From positions 186,001 to 250,000 of the forward strand of contig JAKSZP010002661.1 of the NCBI GenBank assembly GCA_022478985.1: a stretch of 64,000 nucleotides of DNA, written 5' to 3'. Below, piece after piece: positions 1 through 9,667 of the stretch; the first letter of the stretch is position 1, and the number at the start of each line of letters is the position of its first letter. The notes beneath the pieces are model-generated. The model saw only the letters and a list, made by a program, of their open reading frames with translations, ran no database searches and was not told the DNA's origin. Both the position numbers and the translations under genes were made by a program. Source of the DNA: Massospora cicadina. Its lineage: Eukaryota > Entomophthoromycota > Entomophthoromycetes > Entomophthorales > Entomophthoraceae.

Positions 1-3000
1 CTGCACAAGTTTTGTGGAGGGAGTTGGAGCGGTCTGCCATCCTATAGGTCCTTCTCAAACAGCGCCAGGCGTTTGCTCTTATCCTTGGCTGTAGGAGTGG
101 GTGGTGTGTCATTTTCCACATTGCTTTCTGTGTTGTTAAATCATAGGGAATGTCCAGCATATCTAGGTATTCTATCCTAGCTATGCTTGGGGGTTGTTGC
201 GAGCATATCCCTCTGGGGGTAGTTTTCTGGGTTTCTTAATTTGAATTGGGGGATGGGTCGTCCCCTTCCCCATATAGTACCCATGTTCTCTATGGTCCAT
301 CCCATACGGCGGATAGTTCAGAGGATATGTTTGAAATGAGGGGAGGTTCCATGCGGACCTGTTGCAGTAGGGTGCTTGGCAAGGTATGAAAGTAGTCTGG
401 GTGGACTATGTGGGTTGGTTAATTTGAGCGCCTGTGCAAAGTTAGTCCTTGCTGCTCTGGACTGATGTTGTTGCAGGAGGTCTGGAGCAAGGATTTCCTT
501 TATCCAGGTACCTAGGATTGTGATTGGCATGGCTCTCAAAATCCATTAGTCCCATGCCTCCTCTTGAGCGTGGACCAAATAGTGTTTCAATACGTATAGG
601 AGGGTGAGAGCCAGGCCACAGCCAGCCCTGGATAAGTGCATGAATTGAGGTTATAAAGGTAGGTGAGAAGGCTATTGCATGGGCCTGGTACCACAGTATT
701 GGGAGGATGAGCGAGTTAGCAACTGTAACTCGTCCTGTTAGTCCTGGGATTCTCCCTTTGAGGGAGGCTACGCGTTTGGATACCCATTGTAACAGGTTAT
801 TTCCATTGTCTCATTAGCATATCCCCCTGATTCTAGCCAGATTCCAAGGTGTCAGACAGGAGTGGTGGTGGGAGGTGTTGCAAAGGGTAAAATAATTGGG
901 TTTTTTCTTCGAGTGTTGGTGTGAGGTTCTGATGTTGAGGCCCAATTGTTTGTGTATTTGCCTAAGAGGATGATTTCTATCTTCCTTTTGTTGAGTGATG
1001 CATTGCTCACCTTGGAGTATTCCTCTAGAGTGTGTTCCAGCTGTCGAGCATCTTCATTGTTTGCTATACCTGCTACGCAGTCATCTGCAAAGGCCAGTAT
1101 CTTGACTGTTGGTTGTCCTTGTGCGGTTATCCCCATGAGATGTGAGTCAGTTACACGGAGGAGTGGGTCAAAGCTGAAATTGTATAGCAGTGGGCTGAGG
1201 GGATCCCCTTGTTTGAGCCCTCTGTGTAGCTTGATATTTTTTGTTAGGAATCCAGGGCCGCATACAGCCATGGTTGCAGATTCTGTTAGGAGCATCGCCC
1301 ATTTTATGAATCTTGGTGGGAGTTTGAAGGCATGTAGACATTCTTTTAGGTATGGCCAGCTAACACGGTCATACGCCTTTTCCTGATCCAAGAAGACCAG
1401 GGCACCAGTTGCTTTGGATTGGCAAATGTTTGCAACAGGGTGTATGTTGTTCCAAATTGAACGCCCTGGTATAAACCCAAACTGGTTGGGTGATAGGACG
1501 TCAGATGCAATTGCGCCTAATCTAGCTGTTAGAATTTTTGTTAGAATTTTTGTGTTAGTGTTGGAGTTTACAATTGGGCGCCAGTTGGCCAGGTCCAACT
1601 TGTCACCCTTTTTATACAAGGTTATAACGTAGGATTCATGGCCTCCTGGTAATAGGCGTGTTTCCAACAAACTCTGGTTCATTGACGCCAATAGGAAGGG
1701 GGCGATTTGTTGAAAATATTTTTTGTAAAATTTGTATGGTATCCCATCAGGCCCTGGGCATTTCCTACATGGTGCACCGCGAATTGTTTCCCAAAGCTCC
1801 TCCCGTGTAATAAGGGATAGTATATTGTAATTTGGTGGTGTACTTTGTATCTTGGCAGTTTGACTAAATTCTTTAATTTTTTGTGGATTTGTTGGCATAT
1901 CGTGATATAATTCGGTGTAATAGCGGTGTACTTCTGCCTTGACCTCCTCAGGGTCAGTTGCCACGGTGCCATTGGTCTTGCGGACCTGTGTGCATGTGGG
2001 CTGGTTTCCACGGGAGTGGAATTGGCGGAAAAAGTATGTCAAACAGGTTTTGCCTTCCTTTATGAACTTAATTTTGTTCAATACTTTGATTCTGTGTTGG
2101 TGTTCAAAGATGAGATTGTTAAGTTGGGCTGAAATTTCTGCCCATTTGCGTCCCCAATTAGGGCTATAGCCAGATCTCGGAGTATTTATTTACAGGTGGT
2201 CTAGTTCTGCCAAGGTACGCTTGATTGTGGCTGTGTCCGCGGTGTACTTGCGTGATGCAATATGTCAGGATTTGTTGATTAAATCTTTCTTAAAATTTTC
2301 TCATGTTCTAATGGGATCCAAAGTGAATGGGGCTGTGAATTCTGGGTTTGTAGCCTTGTTTTCAACACAGTCAGATATCTCAGGCAATTTTATATTTTCT
2401 GGGTGAAGCTTTCTCCAAGGTGACACCTGTGTGTGGGATTGGGTTGGCGCAAACTGCACTGTAACTAATCGGTGATCAGAAAAATTGATCTTTTTTGTTG
2501 TAAATTTGGAGATTCTTGAGTGGTGGGATTGTGGGATAGGGATGTGGTCAATATGACTCATTGATATGAGCAGTCCCTTGCGTATGTTGGGTCTTGTCAT
2601 GTGGGGAAGGATTGGTGAATTGGGGGGAAGAGCATCCTGTAAGCTAAGAGATGCCTTCATTGTGCAATATTCAATGTGTCCAGGTGGGTATCCCCTGGGA
2701 TTAGGCCATCAATCTGTATTGGGGTTATCCTAGCAGTTGAAATCGCCTAACATGATGATATCTGGTGGGAGGGTGAGAGTAGAAATTTTTTCAAAATTTT
2801 TTTTCTCTTGGTTGCAGTGCACGGTGCATAGATACATGCTAACGAAATTATTTCATCTTGGCATGTGATTGTTGCTACCAGGACTCGACCAAGCAAGTGT
2901 GATGATGAATTTGTAATTTTAAATTTTTTGTTGTTTTGGACTATCACCCCACAGTGAGACGTCCATACTGATTGTGATGGTGCAACCCTGGTTGACCAGG

Positions 3001-3124
3001 ATTCTTCTTCCCCTCGTAGGCAGTGGGTTTCTTGGATGGCCAAGATGTCTATAAGAGGTTTTTGCAGGAATGCCAGCTTTTTGGCTTAGGACATATGAGC
3101 CCTGGCTCCCGCAATGTTTAACAT
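1..3124 (-). pseudogene. LINE-A1 ORF2: APE endonuclease-reverse transcriptase, partial and broken
   Basis: ORF2 would nick target DNA and prime reverse transcription from the nick. Translation starts plausibly at the ATG at 3124 (MLNIAGA...). The endonuclease follows (DILAIQETHC at about 3030, then SDHRLVTVQF at about 2460). The RT occupies about 2081-852 and is largely open. It shows PGPDGIPYKFYKKYF, LANWRP, FGFIPGRS, LDQEKAYDRV, GLKQGDPLSPLLYNFS and the catalytic FADD at about 1080-1094. C-terminal segments (LGTWIKEIL; KHPTATGPHG at about 360) continue toward the zinc-finger region, which the window cuts. A stop interrupts the start of ORF2, and the thumb/C-terminal part is in other frames. 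The long plus-strand ORFs over this interval are antisense shadows. Confidence 0.88.
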
Positions 3125-3175
3125 CCCTATTGACACTGAGGTGCCCGCGGCGCCTCAGGAGCGGTTGGGAGGACC

Positions 3176-4579
3176 CTATGGTCCTATCCCACCATGGCTC
3201 ATTTTGGCCATGCTCAACATCTGTACTCCAACTCTTTCACTGCCATTGTTGGTTCCCTTGATTTGACCCAATGATTCAAGGGAATTGCAGTTTTTTGCAT
3301 TTGCGTCAACTTTTCCTGCACAGGTATCATGTTGATTTGATGCGGGTTGTTGATTGGATTTTATATTTTTGAGGTTCAAATTTGTTACATTGTGCACCGC
3401 ATTTTCACCCAAATTGTGGTTGCATTGTTCCTCAGTATGTGCATGACTGATGACGCTTTGTGTCTCAGTCTGGTTACTATGAAAAAATTCGACCTGGGCA
3501 TATTGTTCTGATTGGTTGATTCAGTGAATATCCAAAATATCATCCTGAATTTGTCCGTGGTTAATGGCAGATTCCGCATGTGCTGCCACTTCAGCCGATG
3601 CTTACTTGCAGGCTTTTTGTGCTGCTTTACGCTGTTTACTTGTAACTGGGTCCACGATGGAGTATAGTCCATCTTCACCCCAGTGGAATGGGTGGTGGCC
3701 ATCAGTCATTTTGGTGAAGTTTTCATTATCTTTGTCCATAGCTTCTTCACAAAAATCATTTTCCATTGAGCCCTCTTTTACAGGGCATGCATGTTCCTTG
3801 TGGCCCAGTGAGCCATAGTGGTTGCAAATGGGTGGTGCGCGTTCCGGTGTAACTCAGAATGCAGCTGACTGGCCCCCATCTGCAAAGTGAAATTCTGCTG
3901 TGCAGGGAATTCTGGATAAATCCTCTTCCACTTCTGGGAAGGGGTTGATTACAGCGATAGCTTTGCCCATGCACAGGTCAGGCATTAGGCAAAATTGCTG
4001 TAATTTGAGTTGTTGGATTTCTCCATAGGCCACAAGATTTTTGCGGAGCTCCTCCTCAATTACCTTATGAGGAAGGTTGGTGGGGAGCGAGTCAAAGGAG
4101 ATTAACAAAGTTTTTGCTTTGTTCCATCTGGTGCACGTGGTGCGCACAATTTTTTTGCCCTCATGGAGGGCAATTTCCACGCAGATTTTTGCTGCAGCAT
4201 CAGCTTCATTGGCTGTTTCAAAACCAATATTGATCCAGCCATAGCCCATGTTGTTGGTGGCTATGTACACCGCGTGAGGGAAAAGTGAGGGCTGTGCCTC
4301 ACATGTTTTCTCCCACAGGGTCAGTGACTCATCCCCAAGGAAGAGTCTGACTCTGTGTTTCACCTTTGACAAAGGTTGGTTGAATTGAATGTACATGTAT
4401 TGCGCGTGCTTTGCAGTAAATACCATAAACCCAGATGGTGTCTGAGTTTGCAATTTTTTTAAAGCTTGGGTTCCTGGTCCTCCTCCAGGGCATTTCTTGC
4501 TCTTAGTTGCACCGTTAAGCACACCGCTTGCCATGACGCTCGCCCATGTTGTATTATTTTTGTTATTAAAGTCGCCCAT
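3176..4579 (-). pseudogene. LINE-A1 ORF1: Gag-like RNA-binding protein with zinc knuckle (broken)
   Basis: ORF1 proteins of this LINE type coat the element RNA and form the ribonucleoprotein. The first 241 residues are open from the ATG at 4579 (MGDFNNKNNT...). This part contains an LWEKTCE...GYGWINIGFE segment matching LWEKFCE...GWLDLGFES in copy A3 (36.8-36.9 kb). A stop follows after GGQSAAF near 3854. The frame then continues through a CX2YX4HX4C stretch (CNHYGSLGHKEHAC, about 3.8 kb), a zinc knuckle whose second cysteine has become tyrosine. The tail runs in open pieces to a stop at 3176 and shares WGEDGLYSIVDPV with WGAQGCYLLVKPI of A3. Total length is about 468 codons. It is a pseudogene because of the internal stops and the lost knuckle cysteine. 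Confidence 0.82.
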
Positions 4580-4659
4580 CTTTCCTGTGTGTGATTATCC
4601 AAATTTGCTGTTTGAATCAAATCGTAATAACTAAAGTGATTGTTACAATAAAGAAAAAA

Positions 4660-5193
4660 CTATATATAAATGGATGTTGGTATATATATTTGTTATCTAT
4701 AGACTCTGACACTGTTTGGACAATTGCCATGGAAGTTGGCACATACAAGTGTTTTTTTCATGGAGAAGATTTATGAATTTTAAAGTTATTATTTACATAG
4801 TAAAATAAAATGGTTTATATACAAGAAGTGAAAACTCTATATATACTTCAATAGTATTTTTATATTGTTACAGTTGAGAAGTTTAATACTTGGTTGCCTC
4901 GTTTTAATGTTTTGTTAAGTTGTTAGTGGTTATTTGGCTCTTTAGAAGTTAATCTTATCAAAACTAAATAAAAAACACAATTAATTTTGCAAATACCTTC
5001 TTTAGCATAATCAGCTCAGTTTTTAGCTCTAAACTTAAAATTTATAAAAGTTAGTTGTTTGAGTTCTGGCACAATACTTTTATTTAACTACTTTTTATCC
5101 TTTTAACATTTATATGGGTAAAGCTAATATTTAAGTGTAAGTAAAACAAAAAATGATGAGCCAACATAATAAATAATAAAAAATAAAATATTG
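4660..5193 (+). mobile_element. Helitron-type 5'-end sequence (fragment)
   Basis: From 4660 the sequence reads TATATATAAATGGATGTTGG and continues through a stretch with 'tatagactc...ggaca...ttggca' (about 4697-4745). That order is familiar from the 5' regions of autonomous Helitrons in arthropods. The leading TC is missing, so the terminus may be truncated by the LINE A1 insertion beside it. No reading frame of note occurs here. A second, similar terminus starts at 5194. This could be the true 5' end of the downstream Helitron or the remnant of another copy. The remainder is AT-rich. Confidence 0.45.
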
Positions 5194-5640
5194 TCTATAT
5201 ATATAAAAATGGACGTTGGTATATATAGAAAATTGGCCATTTCATTAAAGTGAGCCAAGATTCAAGAGCTCCTATAGGTTGAACGTCCATATTTCCTAAT
5301 TTGGCTCAAAGATAATATTGAATTGACACCTATCTTGGTCTAAGCACTGAGTTAAATTAAATACAAGCATTGACTTCTAAACAGGCTCACTTCTTATCCC
5401 CAATATCATACTTAAAAAAACTTATAAAAGCAACCTTCTAAATTATACTATTTTTATTATAAGTGGTGAAAAACCTTCCCATGAATCAAGTTGTTGGACT
5501 TTAGGTGCAAAAATACACCATCAAGCATCTTTACAAACCTAAATCCAATACCAAACATTAAATACTAGAAAATAATTAAATGCTACCTAGAATCAACCAT
5601 TGGAAGATCAACCAGATATGTGCAGCAACAATCAGCCAGT

Positions 5641-5950
5641 AGAGCTGCTGAAACATCTGAAGAGTGAGACACATACTGGAAAACTGAACATATCAGAGCC
5701 TCTACTTCAAGAGCTGGCAAATATCTTAACAGCATGACATACAAGTTGCAGATCTTTGAGAAAGAGCTTATAGTTTAAGAGCTGCTAAAACATCTAAAGA
5801 GCAAGATGCACAAGTTATAAACCTGTAAGTGCAAGCTTCTACTTCAAGAGCTTCCAAAACATTTCAACAGCATGACATAAAATTTTCAGATCTTTGAGCA
5901 AGGGCTCTTACTTCAAGATCTGCTGCAACAATTGAAGAGAAAGACACATA
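5641..5950 (+). repeat. Degenerate tandem repeat, period about 137-138 bp, in the Helitron N-terminal coding region
   Basis: 'gagctgctgaaacatctgaag' near 5641 recurs with changes near 5780 and 5918. 'tctacttcaagagct' at 5701 recurs at 5838. Translation gives variants of SRAAETSEE...RASTSRA separated by charged or hydrophilic residues. Many Helitron Rep-helicases have such Arg/Ala/Glu-rich repeats before the zinc-finger region, so I read this as the decayed start of the transposase gene and not as a satellite. Confidence 0.6.
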
Positions 5951-6069
5951 ACATCAAGTCAAATGCTTATAGCAGACTTGATCAAGAATGAGAATTGATC
6001 TCAAGAAAGCAGCATATAATTACAATTAAGACTGCAATTATAAAGTGCATTGCAATGTTGTCATTAGTC

Positions 6070-7305
6070 CAATGGCTACATTATGCTTACACTGTCATGC
6101 TTTGAAGTTTCAGAAAAAAGAGTTTGGCATGTGTTGCTCCAATGGCTAAGTCAATTTTCCAACACTGGCTGAGCCACCAGAACCACTTCTAACTTACATG
6201 GTTGGAGCTACTCAAGAGTCCAAACACTTTCTGGAGCATATTCAGAAATACAACACATGCTTTTGAATGACATCGTTAAGAACAACAATTTTTATAAGAT
6301 ATGTTAATTTCATGCCCACATTCAAAGTGCAAGGACAAGAGTATTATAAGATTGGTTCACTTCTTCCAGTACCTAAAGAAGATCCGCTGTCTTTACAAAT
6401 TTATTTTGGACAATGTGGAGGAGGTAATTAATCAAAGATGCATATTCAGTGAAGCAACAGATGGGGAAATTATTGGCAAATTACAAACATTATTCCATGA
6501 GCACAACTGTTTGGTCAGAGATTTTATATCCACATTGGAGAATTCATGAGCAGATAACTTGAAATTTATTATTAGGGAAGACAAAACGCCATCAAATGGG
6601 CATGGATGACGCTTCAGTGCTCCAATGGCCCCCAAAGTAGAAGCTGTTACTGTCAGAACAGAGATTAACTGGTGAGATATTGTTATTAGCAGATGAGATC
6701 AAACCAAGCAATGTGTTGCTGAAACACACCAATCAAAAAAATGAACTTCAATATCCAATTCTGTTTCCATAAGAAGAGGATGGATATCATCTCTAACTGT
6801 ATCAAACTCATCCCATCACAGATGCTGCAACAACAAAAAATATCTGTTGTATTAATTTTTATGCAAATCTTATCATGATTTGAGCACAACAATCCAACCA
6901 CATCCTTAAGTGTTGTCAAATTTTCAACAATTCATTGTTATTATGTATGCTAAAGTCAAAAGTGAATGAATCAACTACACTTGTTACAATCAATCAAAGC
7001 TTAGAGTTGAAGAGTATTCTTAATTGTGATATGTAATTGCAAAGGATGGAAATGTTGCTAACATTAGACAAAATGATTATATCCATCTTTGTATACTGGA
7101 AGTCCAAGACACATGCATGAATATGCTCAAAATGCTCTGAAATATGTTTTCAAATATGGACGCCCAGATCTTTTCATCACATTCACATGCAATCCATTTT
7201 GGACTGAAATCAAAGATTTACTTTTGCCTGGCCAGCAACCATCCCAGGCATGACCTCACAGCGAGATTTTTCAAATAAAAATTAATACGTTTTATGGATC
7301 TCATC
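6070..7305 (+). pseudogene. Helitron Rep-helicase, N-terminal half (Helitron_like_N), broken
   Basis: In order: CLHCHALKFQ...CCSNG (about 6085-6150), a cysteine-rich zinc-finger-like stretch; PPEPLLTYM and YNTCF (to about 6270); DGEIIGKLQTLFHEHN (about 6459-6510); IIREDKTPSNGH (about 6570-6603) and APMAPKVEAV; then SPRHMHEYAQNALKYV and GRPDLFITFTCNPFW (about 7100-7203) and LLLPGQQPS. These are the landmarks of the Helitron_like_N/Rep region that precede the HUH motif. Several stops and frameshifts are present. The frame breaks at 7305-7319, where LINE A2 is inserted, and resumes at 9668. Confidence 0.82.
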
Positions 7306-7319
7306 ACTAAGGACCATAT
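7306..7319. repeat. 14-bp target-site duplication of LINE A2 (left copy; right copy 9654-9667)
   Basis: ACTAAGGACCATAT is present identically at 7306-7319 and 9654-9667, on either side of the LINE fragment. Removing 7320-9667 rejoins the Helitron Rep reading region. Confidence 0.9.
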
Positions 7320-9653
7320 TGTATTTATTTGGGGAAGGTCAACCAGGGGACAAGCACTTCCAATATAGTGAGGGAACTAATGAAATTTGACAATTAGAGA
7401 CACCCCAGAGGGTTCAAGGCCCCTCTTGTTGTCTCCAGGATCATATAGTTTATGATGGTAGGGAAGGGGTTATGCTGGCTTATTCTTAGATGCAGCATGT
7501 GTGAAGGAAAGGATCAACTTTTAGAAACCATATGGGGAACCATGTGTTGATTGTCCTTCTGTTACAGGGGGTCATATGTCCAAACAGCCATGCTCAGAAA
7601 TGTTCCAATATATGGCTGTGGAAGCGATGGATGGCTTCTTGGATTGTGGGTGCTGCTCCTGTAAACGATTCCAGTACCATTGTGTGTATCGTCCATAGTT
7701 CTATTGCTACTATTAACGCCCTGAAAGACGGGTGGATAGGAGATTCCATGTTTATAGCATACATGTTCCTCGCTAGGCTGAATGGTTGTCCGTTTTTTGG
7801 CGGAATAGGAGCATGGCCTCTTTCCATACAGCCACTGATGTTGGGCATTGTTCTAAACGGTGGGCTAGGCTTCCATACTGACCACATATTGTACATGAGG
7901 TGTGAGTGGCATTTGACCGTTCAGCTGTGCGGTATACTCTCCTCATGCACCTCCATACATGTGCTCTTATCCTGGGTTGGAGTAGAGGGTGATGTGTGTA
8001 TCTCCATACTCTTCTTTGAGTCTCCAGGTTGTAGGGTATGTCCATATGGTCCAGGTAAACTTATCTTGCCTATGGTACTTGGGCTTTTGCTTATTATATT
8101 GTCTGTGACTATTTGATCATTGATTTCCTGTCTGTGAGTTAGCCTTGGGCGTCCTCAGTGACTGGTTTGATCGTTTATGTGGATCCGCCATGTCACTCTT
8201 ATCATGGCTAGGAGTATACATTTGAAATGTGCAGGAGTGCCGTGTGGTCCTGCAGCTGTAGGATGGGATGCCAGATACTTGATTAATGTGTTTGGATGCT
8301 CTGGGTCTTTAATTGGAGAGCCCATGTGAAGTTATACCTTGCTGCTCTGGCCCAGTGTGTATCTGGAAGATCTGGGCTAGTCACCTGAGATATCCAGGAT
8401 CCTAGTATATGGGTTGCTTGCACTACATAATCAGTAAGCCCCATACCTCCATTCCTTCTAGATCCAAATAGGTTTTCAAGGCGTACAGGGGGGTTGTGGT
8501 TGGACCATAGCCATCCTTGTAATAGGGCGTGAATTGTGTTGAAAAAGGATGGTGAGAAAGAGATTGCATGGGCCGTGAACCATATGATTAATAGAATCAT
8601 AGAGTCAGCTACCATGACCCTTCCTGTTAGACCTGTTTGGTGTCCATGTAAGAAGGCAATGCTTTTTGTTATTTTGTATGGAAGTTGATTTTCCATCATG
8701 GAGTTGGCATAACCTCCTGCTTCTAACATACTCCTAAGTGACAAACAGGACCAGCTGTTGGCTTGGTGGTGAATGGAATTTTCAATGAGGTTGTTGCTAA
8801 TTTTTGCCTTCTATGCATAGTAAGGAGTCTTGGTGTTGTGTTAGTTTGTTGGCTCTGGGTCGATGGCATCCACTGGGTCTGATATTTTCCCAGGAGTATA
8901 ATTTCCATTTTCTCAGTGTTGTGATGCGTTACTTATGGCTGAATAGTCTTGTATTATCTTCTCAATTCTGCAGGCGTCCTGATTGTTGGATATGCCCACC
9001 ACACAATCATCAGAGAAGGCTATTATTTTGACTGGTGGTTTGCCCTTGACGTTGATTCCCTTAAGAAGTATGTTTGTATCTCGGATTAGAGGTTCTAAGC
9101 TAAAATTGTAGAGTAGAGGGCTTAAGGGGTCTCCTTGTTTGAGTCCTCTCTGTGGGATGACTGGGTTGGTTAAGAAGCCTGCTCCCCACACTGCCATGGT
9201 AGCAGACTCTGTAAACAACACTACCCAGTTTATAAATCTATTTGGGAGCTTGAATTTTTGAAGGCAGGCCCTAAGATATGTCTAGTTCACCCTATCATAT
9301 GCCTTTTGTTGGTCTAAAAAGACAAGTGCACCAGAGGTTTTGGACTAGCAGACATTTTAAACTGTGTGAATGTTATCCCATATGAATCTTCTTGGAACAA
9401 ATCCATACTGTGATGGGGATATCGCATCAGTTGCAACTTCTTCTAGTCGTTTAGCCATAATTTTTTGTGAAATTTTTTGTATCTGTGTTGGTTAGGGAAA
9501 TTGGGCGCCAGTTGAGAGGTCTAATATGTCTCCTTTCTTGAATAAAGTGACCGTGTATGCTTCTTTGCCTCCAGGTAGGAGGCATGTTTCCATGATACAC
9601 TTGTTCATTGAAGCTAGAAGAATTTTAGAGATGTTAGTAAAAATTTTTATGTA
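7320..9653 (-). mobile_element. LINE family A, copy A2, 5'-truncated
   Basis: A 2.33-kb minus-strand insertion lies in the Helitron Rep gene, with an identical 14-bp TSD. The 3' end (left side) reads GTCCCCTGGTTGACCTTCC followed by CCAAATAAATAC, matching the A3 3' end (GTCCATCCCATGGTCGGCC...CAATAAATTT). The 5' end (right side) begins inside the RT domain, at the equivalent of KYFIYISPLLLASLNQ in A3. It is a typical 5'-truncated product of target-primed reverse transcription. Confidence 0.9.
7594..9653 (-). pseudogene. LINE-A2 ORF2 fragment: RT (part) to C-terminal zinc finger
   Basis: Reading right to left: KIFTNISKILLASMN and CLLPGGKEAYTVTLFKKGD (about 9640-9520); GLKQGDPLSPLLYNFS (about 9150-9100); the catalytic box as FSDD (AFSDDCVVGIS, about 9024-8990), where FADD has become FSDD; EIILLGKYQ (about 8905); thumb/connection segments (8744-8283); MDIPYNLETQRRVW with CTICGQYGSLAHRLEQC (8045-7820), a CX2CX7HX4C finger near the C-terminus; and a final WTIHTMVLES segment (to about 7594). 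The pieces are in different frames with stops, so it is inactive. A large plus-strand ORF (7532-8116) over this region is an antisense shadow. Confidence 0.88.
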
Positions 9654-9667
9654 ACTAAGGACCATAT

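Larger units (their letters stand above)
1..4660 (-). mobile_element. LINE (non-LTR retrotransposon) family A, copy A1, 3' end beyond window
   Basis: Two ORFs in LINE order lie on the minus strand: a zinc-knuckle ORF1 (4579-3176) and an endonuclease/reverse-transcriptase ORF2 (3124 to the window edge). The layout and protein sequence match copy A3 at 36464-41739. By comparison with A3, roughly 0.5 kb of the 3' end is missing because the window starts inside the C-terminal zinc-finger region. The 5' end is placed near 4660, where a T-rich start (minus strand, TTTTTTCTTTATTG) resembles the A3 start and abuts Helitron-like sequence. The TSD cannot be seen because the other end is outside the window. 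The copy is decayed, with several stops and frameshifts. Confidence 0.85.

Noticed and set aside
946..1386. Plus-strand ORF of 146 codons over LINE A1
   Set aside because: It is antisense to a clear RT reading frame with FADD and other motifs; composition effect only.
4660..5193. MITE or other small DNA transposon
   Set aside because: No terminal inverted repeats found; the sequence fits a Helitron leader better.
5641..5950. Satellite or CRISPR-like array
   Set aside because: The repeats are contiguous, degenerate, about 137 bp long and translate to an Arg/Ala/Glu-rich pattern known from Helitron proteins.
7532..8116. Plus-strand ORF of 194 codons, hydrophobic, looks like a membrane protein
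   Set aside because: It lies antisense to the LINE A2 C-terminal region including its zinc finger. The hydrophobic look is a by-product of the opposite strand.
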